A DNA stretch of 64,000 bases from Palleronia sediminis. GTDB taxonomy: Bacteria > Pseudomonadota > Alphaproteobacteria > Rhodobacterales > Rhodobacteraceae. The stretch lies in assembly GCF_004358695.1 (NCBI RefSeq), contig NZ_SNAA01000002.1:1-64000 (forward strand), written 5' to 3'. Positions 53,402 to 60,732 of this stretch are shown here, piece by piece (the first letter of the stretch is position 1; each line of letters begins with the position of its first letter). A program made the position numbers and the translations under genes. The notes under the pieces were generated by a model. The model had not been told where the DNA came from, searched no databases, and saw only the letters and a list, made by a program, of their open reading frames with translations.

Positions 53402-54331
53402 TCAAGCCTCGTCCCGCGGGCGGGCCAGCGGGTGATGCGTCAGCACGAGCTCTTGCAGCCTCGCATCGACGACATGCGTGTAGATTTCGGTGGTCGAGAC
53501 ATCGGCATGCCCCAGAAGCGTCTGGATCGAGATAAGGTCCGCCCCGCCCTCGAGCAGGTGGGTGGCAAAGGCGTGGCGCAGCGTGTGCGGCGTCACGGCA
53601 TCGGGGGGCAGTCCGGCGGCCAGCGCCAGTTCCTTGACCAACAAAAAGAAACGGTTGCGCGTCAGGTGGCCCAGCGCCCCGCGCGAGGGGAACAGGAACC
53701 GCGACCGCGCATCGGCGCCCGCATCGCGGTGGACCAGCCAATCGGCGAGGGCGGCGCGCGCGGCGGGCGAAAGCGGCACCATCCGTTCCTTGTCGCCCTT
53801 GCCCCGCACCAAAAGCATCGCCGGATCGCCCCGCGCGGCGGCGGCGGGCAGCGAGACCAGTTCGCTCACCCGCATCCCGGTGGCATAGATCAGCTCCATC
53901 AGGCAGAGGTTGCGGGCGCGGTCGGCCGCACTCCGGCCATGGCGGCGCGCGGCCTCGATCAGCGCGACCACATCCTCGACGCCCAGCGTTTTGGGCAGGC
54001 GGCGCGCGCGGCCGGGGCCGCGGATCTCGATGGCAGGATCGGTGTCGCGCCAGCCCTCGTTAAAGGCAAAGCGAAAGAACTGCCGGATCGAGGACAACCG
54101 CCGCGCACGGGTCGCGGCGGCGAGCCCTTGCGCCGTGCAATGGGACAGGTAGGCCTCGATCATGTCGCGGTCGGCGGCCATCAAATCGGTGCCGCGGCGG
54201 GCCATCCATTCGGCGGCGTCGCGCAGGTCGCGCGCATAGGCAAGCTGCGTGTTCCGCGCCGCGCCAAGCTCGGCCGCCTGCGCCTCGATGAATGCCGCGA
54301 TCCGGTCTGCCGACGGGGTCGATTCGGTCAC
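53402..54331 (-). CDS. xerD: Tyrosine recombinase XerD
   Basis: A site-specific recombinase for chromosome-dimer resolution at dif. The 309-residue protein has the SAM-like N-terminal domain (AAFIEAQAAELGAARNTQLA) and the catalytic core: Arg in YATGMRVSELVSLP, RGKGDKERMVPL lysine hairpin, HTLRHAFATHLLEGG, LGHADVSTTEIYTHV with the nucleophile tyrosine. Absence of flanking repeats or phage genes, plus neighbours typical of core chromosome, argue for XerD rather than a mobile-element integrase. Four-base overlap with the upstream gene. Confidence 0.92.
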   Translation of the reverse strand: MTESTPSADRIAAFIEAQAAELGAARNTQLAYARDLRDAAEWMARRGTDLMAADRDMIEAYLSHCTAQGLAAATRARRLSSIRQFFRFAFNEGWRDTDPAIEIRGPGRARRLPKTLGVEDVVALIEAARRHGRSAADRARNLCLMELIYATGMRVSELVSLPAAAARGDPAMLLVRGKGDKERMVPLSPAARAALADWLVHRDAGADARSRFLFPSRGALGHLTRNRFFLLVKELALAAGLPPDAVTPHTLRHAFATHLLEGGADLISIQTLLGHADVSTTEIYTHVVDARLQELVLTHHPLARPRDEA

Positions 54332-55845
54332 GGCTGCATCCCCAGGATGGCGAGTTCGAGCGCGGCGTCGATGGCGGTATCGCGCAGCCCCAGCGCCACG
54401 AGCAGCGACAGCCCCTCGGTCACGGCGTCGAGATTGCCGCCCGCCCCCTCGTCCAGCAGCTCGGCCGCCTCGAGCAGGGCCTCGCCGAGGCGGTCGTCCT
54501 CGATCAGGCGGCGGTTGTCCTGGGTCAGGTCCTCGGCCCGCAGCCCCCGCAGGATCGCGGCGATCTCGGGGGTCGGGTCGGCGATGGCCTTATCCTGACC
54601 GCGGGCCAAGGCGGCAAGCTCGGGCTCGCGCCGCGCGGCGGTCTCGGTCGCGCGGAGCCGTTCCTCGCCCCCCGACAGCATGGCGGCGCGCAGGGCGATG
54701 CGCTCGGCCGCGCCCTCGAGCGGCAGGCGCAGCAGCCCCGCGCCATAGCGTTCGGCAAAGATCGGGCGCAGATCGGCCGCGCCCATCTGGTCCCAGGCGT
54801 CGGGCAGCACGCCGGCAACGGCGGCCGGGTCGCGGGCGCGCATCGCCGTCTCGAACCGCTGGATGGCGTTCACCCGGTCCCAGACCCCGCCCGAGGCCGC
54901 CGGGAGCCGCTCCTGATAGACGGACCAGAGCCGCTCGGGCCCGATGGCACCCGCGCGCGCCAACCGCTCGGCCGCCTCGATCCGGGCGCGCCAGCCGACA
55001 TTGTCGCGCAGATCGGCATGGGCAAAGGCGATGGGCAGGCTGGCGCTGCGCAGCGGCTCTCCGATCGCCTCGTAGAGCGCGTAATCCAGCGGCGAAGGCG
55101 AGGCGGGCGGGGCCAGCGGCACGCCCCCCGCGAAATCGTCGAGAAACCGCGTCAGCCGGTTGGCAAGTGCGGGCTCGATCACGTCCAGCGCGCGCGCCGT
55201 CTCGAGCGTTAGCGCGGCCGCGGGCCAGTCGCCGGTGCGCGCAAGGCAAAAGATGCGCGCGGGCAGGGTTGGCGTGATCTCGGGTAAAAGCCGCATCCGC
55301 CGGCAGGCCGTGTTCTCGGTGCCGGTCAGGATCGCGATGTCGAACCACCGCCGGAACGTCTCGGGGCCGTCGATCTCGGCGCGGGCAAGCAGCGCGCGCG
55401 CCTGGTCGAGCTCGCCCAGGCCCAGCAGCGCGTCGACCCGTGCGAGATACATGGCCATGCCGTCGCTGCCCGCGGGCGGGGCCGAAGGAGCCACCAGCAT
55501 CGCCGTCACCAGCCGCTGCATCGCGGTCAGCTGGGCCGGGCGGATCGCGGCGAGGCGGGGGCGCAACGCCTCCATTTCCGAGCGGGACCAGAGCGGGCGG
55601 GGCAGGGTATCGACCAGCGGCCCGGCCAGCCCCAGCAGGTCGGGCGTCGGCGCGTCGAGCCGGCTGACCGCAACCGGGCGGGGCATCGCGTTCGACGCCA
55701 CGTCGCCGTCTCGCGGCGCGACTGGGCGCGGCGTCTCGACGCTGTCGGACAGCCAGTCGATCACGGGGCGGCGTTCGTCGCCCGCCGCGGGGGCCGTGAT
55801 CAGCGCAAGCGCAAGCGCGGGCGCGGCAAGCCGGTCAAAGCGCAT
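54328..55845 (-). CDS. Exported alpha-helical protein of unknown function
   Basis: A 505-residue protein with a likely signal peptide (MRFDRLAAPALALALITAPA, cleavage after AAG). The rest is rich in alanine, leucine and arginine with regular helices such as MYLARVDALLGLGELDQARA and LTLETARALDVIEPALANRL, suggesting a TPR-like or solenoid fold. I recognise no family. The start at 55845 was chosen for the signal peptide; it overlaps the 44-residue gene upstream by 11 bases and xerD by 4 bases downstream, so the three appear to be translated together. Confidence 0.75.
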   Translation of the reverse strand: MRFDRLAAPALALALITAPAAGDERRPVIDWLSDSVETPRPVAPRDGDVASNAMPRPVAVSRLDAPTPDLLGLAGPLVDTLPRPLWSRSEMEALRPRLAAIRPAQLTAMQRLVTAMLVAPSAPPAGSDGMAMYLARVDALLGLGELDQARALLARAEIDGPETFRRWFDIAILTGTENTACRRMRLLPEITPTLPARIFCLARTGDWPAAALTLETARALDVIEPALANRLTRFLDDFAGGVPLAPPASPSPLDYALYEAIGEPLRSASLPIAFAHADLRDNVGWRARIEAAERLARAGAIGPERLWSVYQERLPAASGGVWDRVNAIQRFETAMRARDPAAVAGVLPDAWDQMGAADLRPIFAERYGAGLLRLPLEGAAERIALRAAMLSGGEERLRATETAARREPELAALARGQDKAIADPTPEIAAILRGLRAEDLTQDNRRLIEDDRLGEALLEAAELLDEGAGGNLDAVTEGLSLLVALGLRDTAIDAALELAILGMQP

Positions 55846-55969
55846 CGAGATCCACGGGTTCGCTGCTGTCCACCGGGGTGGGTTCGAGATCGCCGAGATA
55901 GGCATATCCCGCCAGCCCGACAAACCCGATGACGAGGAGAAACACCACGATCTTGAGAAGAGTAAGCAC
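55835..55969 (-). CDS. Small single-span membrane protein (44 residues)
   Basis: A GTG at 55969 opens a 44-codon frame: MLTLLKIVVFLLVIGFVGLA begins a hydrophobic membrane span (about residues 3-24), followed by YAYLGDLEPTPVDSSEPVDL and a C-terminal DAL, an acidic tail that would face the periplasm or cytosol. AAGGGG lies six bases before the GTG, a good ribosome site. It overlaps the start of the exported protein by 11 bases. Function unknown; too short for routine ORF lists. Confidence 0.75.
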   Translation of the reverse strand: MLTLLKIVVFLLVIGFVGLAGYAYLGDLEPTPVDSSEPVDLDAL

Positions 55970-56118
55970 GAAGGCCCCTTGCAACGAAAACGCGCCGTTC
56001 GCGCGCCGGAAAACCTGCCGCGCAACGGCACCTATGGCCGGGTTATAGCTGGTCTTTCCGGCAAGATCACGTCATTCAGACCGACAATTCGAATGACCGG
56101 CGGAAAAGGGCGCAGGCG

Positions 56119-56667
56119 ATGGGCGGCTTGCTCAGGACGGTGGTGATGGTGGGGATGCCGGGGGCGGGCAAGACCGCCGTGGGCACCGCCACGGCGCGGC
56201 GGCTGGGCGTGCCGTTCCGCGACAGCGACGCCGAGATCGAGCGCGCGGCGCGGCGCACCATCGCCGAGATCTTCGAGCGCGAGGGAGAGCCGTTCTTTCG
56301 CGAGCGCGAGACCGCCGTGCTGCGCCGCATCCTGTCCGAGCCGCCCTGCATCCTGTCGACCGGGGGCGGCGCCTACCTGCAAGCCCGCAACCGCGAGGCG
56401 ATCCGCGCCGAAGGCGTGGCGCTGTGGCTGCGGGCCGAGCTCGACCTGCTGTGGTCGCGGGTCCGGCACAAGACGACCCGCCCGCTGCTGCGCACCGCCG
56501 ATCCCAGGGCCACGCTGGCCGAACTGGCCCGCGCGCGCGAGCCGTTCTATGCCGAGGCCGAGATCGTCGTCGACTCGCTGCCCGATCTCACCGTCGACCA
56601 GATGGCCGGGCGCGTCGCCGCGGCGCTGAAGGCCCATCCGGGCGTCATCGAAGGACCGCGCGCATGA
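56119..56667 (+). CDS. aroK: Shikimate kinase
   Basis: It phosphorylates shikimate at the 3-hydroxyl. The 182-residue protein has Walker A GMPGAGKTAVG at residues 12-22, the shikimate-binding DSDAEIERAARRTIAEIFE and REGEPFFRERE, GGGAYL and the lid arginine in TTRPLLR. The ATG at 56119 follows GGCGGAAAAGGGCGCAGGCG. It overlaps aroB by 4 bases. The 149 bases between it and the 44-residue gene on the other strand carry the divergent promoters. Confidence 0.96.
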   Translation: MGGLLRTVVMVGMPGAGKTAVGTATARRLGVPFRDSDAEIERAARRTIAEIFEREGEPFFRERETAVLRRILSEPPCILSTGGGAYLQARNREAIRAEGVALWLRAELDLLWSRVRHKTTRPLLRTADPRATLAELARAREPFYAEAEIVVDSLPDLTVDQMAGRVAAALKAHPGVIEGPRA

Positions 56668-57782
56668 CCCTCAGGACCGTTCCCGTCGACCTGCCCGGCC
56701 GCGCCTACGAGGTGCGGGTCGGCGCGGGGCTCATCGCCGATGCGGGCGCGCATATTGCACCGCTCTTGTCGCGGCCGCGCGTGGCCATCGTCACCGACGA
56801 AACCGTGGCGCGCCATCACCTCGGGCCGCTTTGCGACGCCCTGCGCGCGGAGGGCATCGCGGTCTCGGCGCTCGAGCTGCCGCCCGGCGAGGCCACCAAA
56901 AGCTGGGCCGAACTCGCGCGCTGCGTCGACTGGCTGCTGGCCGAGCGGATCGAGCGGCGCGATGTGGTCGTGGCGCTCGGCGGCGGGGTAATCGGGGATC
57001 TCGTGGGCTTTGCCGCCGCGATCCTGCGGCGCGGCGTGCGTTTCGTGCAGATCCCGACGAGCCTTCTGGCGCAGGTCGACAGCTCGGTCGGCGGCAAGAC
57101 CGGCATCAACGCCGATGCGGGCAAGAACCTCGTCGGCGCGTTCCACCAGCCCGCGCTCGTGCTGGCCGATATCGACGCGCTGGCGACCCTGCCCCCGCGC
57201 GATTTCCTTGCCGGCTATGGCGAGGTGGTGAAATACGGCCTGCTTGGCGATGCGGATTTCTTCGACTGGCTCGAGGTGAACGGCCCCGCCATGGCCGCGG
57301 GCGATGCCGCGCTGCGCGCCGAGGCGGTCGAACGTTCGGTGCGGATGAAGGCGGCGATCGTCATGCGCGACGAGACCGAGCAGGGCGAACGCGCCCTGCT
57401 GAACCTCGGCCATACCTTCTGTCATGCGCTGGAACGGGCCACGGGCTATTCCGACCGGCTGCTTCATGGCGAGGGGGTGGCGATCGGCTGCGCGCTGGCT
57501 TTTGAGCTGTCGGCGCGACTGAGGCTTTGCGCGCAGGAGGACCCGTCGCGCGTGCGCGCTCACATGGCCGAGATGGGGCTGAAGCGGGACCTGTCGGACA
57601 TTCCGGGCGAGTTGCCGGATGCCGAGACGCTGCTGGACCTGATGGGACAGGATAAAAAGGTCGTGGACGGTGCGCTGCGGCTGGTGCTGGCCCGCGGCAT
57701 AGGCGCGGCCTTCGTCACCGCGGAGGCGCCGCGCGACGCGATCCTGTCGGTGCTGCGCGACGCGCTGGCCGCGCGCCGCTGA
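56664..57782 (+). CDS. aroB: 3-dehydroquinate synthase
   Basis: It cyclises DAHP to 3-dehydroquinate with NAD and zinc or cobalt. The 372-residue protein shows ALGGGVIGDLVGFAAA (NAD loop), IPTSLLAQVDSSVGGKTGIN, AGYGEVVKYGLL and LNLGHTFCHALERATGYSD, with metal ligands Glu and two His in the last blocks and in LLHGEGVAIG. It is coupled to aroK, the most common aroKB arrangement, and followed by a shared hairpin. Confidence 0.97.
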   Translation: MTLRTVPVDLPGRAYEVRVGAGLIADAGAHIAPLLSRPRVAIVTDETVARHHLGPLCDALRAEGIAVSALELPPGEATKSWAELARCVDWLLAERIERRDVVVALGGGVIGDLVGFAAAILRRGVRFVQIPTSLLAQVDSSVGGKTGINADAGKNLVGAFHQPALVLADIDALATLPPRDFLAGYGEVVKYGLLGDADFFDWLEVNGPAMAAGDAALRAEAVERSVRMKAAIVMRDETEQGERALLNLGHTFCHALERATGYSDRLLHGEGVAIGCALAFELSARLRLCAQEDPSRVRAHMAEMGLKRDLSDIPGELPDAETLLDLMGQDKKVVDGALRLVLARGIGAAFVTAEAPRDAILSVLRDALAARR

Positions 57783-57791
57783 GCCGTGGGA

Positions 57792-57813
57792 GGGGGGCCG
57801 GATGGCGCCCCCC
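57792..57813. terminator. Bidirectional terminator between aroB and ssb
   Basis: GGGGGG (57792-57797) and CCCCCC (57808-57813) flank a ten-base loop in the 51-base gap between two convergent genes, and GGACC/GGTCC at 57814-57831 can form a second small stem. Neither has a U-run, so strength is uncertain. Confidence 0.5.
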
Positions 57814-57833
57814 GGACCGTCCGGCCGGTCCCC

Positions 57834-58340
57834 TCAGAACGGGATTTCGTCGTCGTCGACCCCGCCGCCATATCCGCCGCCCCCGCCACGGCTGTCGCCG
57901 CCGCCGCGCGTGTCGCCGCCGCCATAACCGCCGCGATCCTCGCCGCCGCCGTAACCGCCGCCACCATAGCCGCCACCGCCACCTTCGCCGCGCGCGTCGA
58001 GCATCGTCAGCTCGGAGCGGTAGGGACGCAGAACGACCTCGGTGCTATAGCGGTCCTGGCCGGACTGATCCTGCCATTTGCGGGTCTCGAGCTGCCCCTC
58101 GATATAGACCTTCGAGCCCTTTTTCAGGTATTGCTCGGCCACGCGGACCAGCGGTTCCGAGAATATCGCGACGCTGTGCCATTCGGTCCGTTCGCGCCGC
58201 TCGCCGCTGTTCTTGTCTTTCCACGTCTCGGACGTGGCGATGCGCAGGTTGCACACCTTGCCGCCGTTCCCGAAGGTCCGCACCTCGGGATCGCGCCCGA
58301 GATTGCCGATGAGGATTACCTTGTTCACCGATCCGGCCAT
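57834..58340 (-). CDS. ssb: Single-stranded DNA-binding protein
   Basis: The 168-residue protein has an OB fold at residues 1 to about 112 ([48 protein letters not shown]), a glycine/tyrosine/arginine-rich linker at about 117-160 made of GGGGYGGG-type units, and the acidic tip DDDEIPF that docks replication and repair partners. The linker repeats account for the repetitive codon pattern near 57870-57990. The start is 60 bases from a CtrA box, in the direction of ssb and the lytic transglycosylase. Confidence 0.97.
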   Translation of the reverse strand: MAGSVNKVILIGNLGRDPEVRTFGNGGKVCNLRIATSETWKDKNSGERRERTEWHSVAIFSEPLVRVAEQYLKKGSKVYIEGQLETRKWQDQSGQDRYSTEVVLRPYRSELTMLDARGEGGGGGYGGGGYGGGEDRGGYGGGDTRGGGDSRGGGGGYGGGVDDDEIPF

Positions 58341-58399
58341 GTCGCGCCCCCTGATTCCGGTTCATTGCCCGCGAGGCTTACACCCTGCGGGACCGGAAC

Positions 58400-58414
58400 T
58401 TAAAGCGGACTTAA
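58400..58414. promoter_or_regulatory. CtrA box TTAA-N7-TTAA between ssb and a lytic transglycosylase
   Basis: TTAAAGCGGACTTAA is a full-length CtrA site. It lies 59 bases upstream of ssb and 64 bases upstream of the transglycosylase start, with a TATAGT -10-like element at 58446-58451 pointing toward the latter. This is the second perfect CtrA box in the window. Binding is inferred from the consensus. Confidence 0.65.
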
Positions 58415-58478
58415 AATCGAGGGTGGAAAACGGTCACTGCGCCCGTATAGTCCCGCGCAAAGCCGGGGGGACAGATCC

Positions 58479-59078
58479 ATGAAACACCTTCTTGCTGTCG
58501 TAGCGCTGCTTGCCGTTCCGGCGGGCGCGATGGCCGATACCGTGTTCGGCAGCAGCGGTCGGGCGTCGGCCTTTACCAAAATGATCTCGGTGCTCGAGGG
58601 CCGCGCGGCCGAGCAATATGCAGGCTCCGCCCGGCTGGCGCCCGAGGTGAAACCCATGCCCGAGCGGCGCGTCGCCGCCAGCGCCGCCGTGGCCCCGACC
58701 TATGCGGGGCGCTATCGCGGCGAGTATGTCGATCACGCCCGCAATGCCGCGCGCAAGCATGGCATTCCCGAGGATCTGTTCCTGCGGCTCGTGCAGCAGG
58801 AATCGGGCTGGAACCCCGGCGCGGTGTCGCACAAGGGCGCGATCGGGCTCGCCCAGCTCATGCCCGGCACCGCCGAGCTCTTGCGCGTCGATCCTGCCGA
58901 TCCGCTCCAGAACCTCGACGGGGGGGCGCGATACCTTTCGCAGCAATACCGCGCCTTCGGCGACTGGCGGCTGGCGCTTGCTGCCTACAATGCCGGTCCG
59001 GGCGCGGTGATCGAGCACGGCGACATCCCGCCCTATGCCGAAACGCTGGCCTATGTGAAAGCGATCTGGGGAAGCTGA
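58479..59078 (+). CDS. Lytic transglycosylase (SLT domain)
   Basis: A periplasmic murein-cleaving enzyme of the goose-lysozyme-like SLT type. The 199-residue protein has a signal peptide ([20 protein letters not shown]) and the SLT domain at about residues 85-195: catalytic glutamate in [30 protein letters not shown] and the [13 protein letters not shown] motif. The ATG at 58479 follows GGGGGGACAGATCC. The CtrA box upstream suggests cell-cycle or motility-linked expression, common for this class in Rhodobacterales. Confidence 0.92.
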   Translation: MKHLLAVVALLAVPAGAMADTVFGSSGRASAFTKMISVLEGRAAEQYAGSARLAPEVKPMPERRVAASAAVAPTYAGRYRGEYVDHARNAARKHGIPEDLFLRLVQQESGWNPGAVSHKGAIGLAQLMPGTAELLRVDPADPLQNLDGGARYLSQQYRAFGDWRLALAAYNAGPGAVIEHGDIPPYAETLAYVKAIWGS

Positions 59079-59081
59079 GCC

Positions 59082-59918
59082 TCAGGTCGCCTTGCGGGCC
59101 GCGCGCCCGGCAAGCGTCTCGATATCGTCGCCCGCGGCGCGGTTGACGATCCGGTAGCGCGCATTGACCGCGCAGAAAATGCCGAAACACACCAGCCCGA
59201 CGCAGACCGCCGCGACGAGGATCTGCCCGTAGGCCTGTTCCGAGATCCACGAAAAGGCCGCCCCGACGCCGCCCGCCTCCTGCGGGTCGGCGCGCATCGC
59301 GGCGTAAAGGATCAGCCCGCCGATCACCGCGATCACGCCGCCCTGCGCGATAAGGCCAAGCTTGAGCACCCAGTTCCAGTTGCGCGTGAACTCGTTGCTG
59401 CGCAGATGCGCGCGGTATTTCTCGGCGATGCCCTTGTAGGCGTAAAAGATGCCCGCCCCGATCACGACGAGCCCGCCGATGCCGAGGATCCAGCGCCCGC
59501 CCGGCCAGCCCAGAATCGCCCCCACGGCCGAGGTGATCGACGATCCGCCACCGCCCCCGGTGCTGAACAGCAGCGAGAAGGCCGCGATGCCGATGGCAAG
59601 GTGCACAGCGCCCGTGACCAGCATGCCCAGCCGCGCGACGGTGCCTTCGCCGTCGCTGCCATAGGCCTCGAGATCGTAGGCGGCATCGAGCAGTCGCCAG
59701 ACCGCATAGGCGACCATGCCCACGAAGATGAGGAAGAGCACCACGCCCCCGCCTGTCGTCGTCTCGAGCCGGGCGAGCGCGGACGAGGTGCCCTTGGCCG
59801 AGCCGCCCTGCCAAAGCGCCCAGAGCGAGAAGCCCGCGACGGTGAAATAGACCAACGCGCGCCCGGCATAGCCTGCGCGCATGATCGGAACGGCCCAGCC
59901 GAAATCCCTGTCGCTCAT
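59082..59918 (-). CDS. DUF1206-family integral membrane protein
   Basis: The 278-residue protein consists of three similar units of about 75 residues, each with two membrane helices (for example MRAGYAGRALVYFTVAGFSL, LGMLVTGAVHLAIGIAAFSL, VLKLGLIAQGGVIAVIGGLI), the DUF1206 layout. The start at 59918 has GGGAGG eleven bases upstream; the longer frame to 59954 lacks one. Function unknown. Convergent with the transglycosylase gene, 3 bases apart. Confidence 0.85.
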   Translation of the reverse strand: MSDRDFGWAVPIMRAGYAGRALVYFTVAGFSLWALWQGGSAKGTSSALARLETTTGGGVVLFLIFVGMVAYAVWRLLDAAYDLEAYGSDGEGTVARLGMLVTGAVHLAIGIAAFSLLFSTGGGGGSSITSAVGAILGWPGGRWILGIGGLVVIGAGIFYAYKGIAEKYRAHLRSNEFTRNWNWVLKLGLIAQGGVIAVIGGLILYAAMRADPQEAGGVGAAFSWISEQAYGQILVAAVCVGLVCFGIFCAVNARYRIVNRAAGDDIETLAGRAARKAT

Positions 59919-59981
59919 CTCGAACCTCCCTTGCGGCGTCATGCCCCCCAACAAGAAAGCCCCGATCCCGTTCCGCCCGAT

Positions 59982-60728
59982 CTAGCGCAAGAGCCGTTTG
60001 ACCCGGTCGAGTACCGACGCCCGCGCCACCCGCGGCTCCTCCGGCCGGAGGGGCGATGCGCTCGGGGTTCTGGGCAGGTAGACCTCGCGGATATCGAGCC
60101 GGCCGTAATTGCCCAGATCGGTGCAGGTGAACCCCGCCGACGGGTCGACCACGATGGCGAATTGCCTCTGGCGGAAGGTATAGGCCGGAAGCCCGTGCGC
60201 CTCGGCGAAATAAAGCGCGTAGGGAAAAACCTGCGAAGGCGCGAACTCCGTTCCATGCTGCCAGACGTTGCGGCAGAAATCGTCGCCGAGAATGACGCCG
60301 CCCGGCCGCATCCGGGGCAGAACCTCTTTCAGGTCGATGGTGATGCCGCGAAGCGTATGGTCCCCGTCGATATAGGCCATGTCGAGCGACGCCTCGGGGA
60401 TCTGCGCGATCACCTCCTGCGTGGTTCCGCGCAGAACATGCCGCCGGTCGGCCGCGAAATCGGTGCGGGCCATGGTCTCGTCGTGGTAGTCCTGGAACAC
60501 GTCGTCGGCGACATTGGCGGGCTTGTCCCAGCCGCCCAGGTGCCGCCACGGGTCGATCATCCAGTAGCTTTCGATCTCGGGGCAGGCGCGCAGCATATGT
60601 TCGGCGAACTCGCCCCGAAAGACGCCGATCTCGGCCATCGAACGCGCGCCGATGGCGCCCGCGATCCGCGCGGCGAGGTCGAAGCGCGTGGACGCCTGGT
60701 CGCCAGCGGCGGCGATGGGGTCGGTCAT
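59982..60728 (-). CDS. Class I SAM-dependent methyltransferase (Methyltransf_24 type)
   Basis: The 248-residue protein has a Rossmann SAM-binding pattern: MAEIGVFRGEFAEHML (motif I), YWMIDPWRHLGGW, LDMAYIDGDHTLRGITID (acidic motif with IDGDHT) and GGVILGDDFCRNVWQHGTEF, as in the small-molecule O-methyltransferases of the MT24 group, whose DGDH motif binds a metal. It starts 4 bases after the ABC-ATPase stop and may share its transcript. Substrate unknown. Confidence 0.85.
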   Translation of the reverse strand: MTDPIAAAGDQASTRFDLAARIAGAIGARSMAEIGVFRGEFAEHMLRACPEIESYWMIDPWRHLGGWDKPANVADDVFQDYHDETMARTDFAADRRHVLRGTTQEVIAQIPEASLDMAYIDGDHTLRGITIDLKEVLPRMRPGGVILGDDFCRNVWQHGTEFAPSQVFPYALYFAEAHGLPAYTFRQRQFAIVVDPSAGFTCTDLGNYGRLDIREVYLPRTPSASPLRPEEPRVARASVLDRVKRLLR

Positions 60729-60732
60729 GAGG

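Noticed and set aside
53402-54331. Tyrosine recombinase as sign of a mobile element or genomic island
   Set aside because: Motifs and length fit XerD, no direct repeats or phage genes are nearby, and the neighbours are core genes. The tRNA-Ser gene at 37717 is far away and not interrupted.
57860-57990. Short repeated units suggestive of a CRISPR-like or tandem repeat array
   Set aside because: The repeats are GGC/GGT codons of the glycine-rich linker of ssb; no spacers or conserved repeat of fixed length exist.
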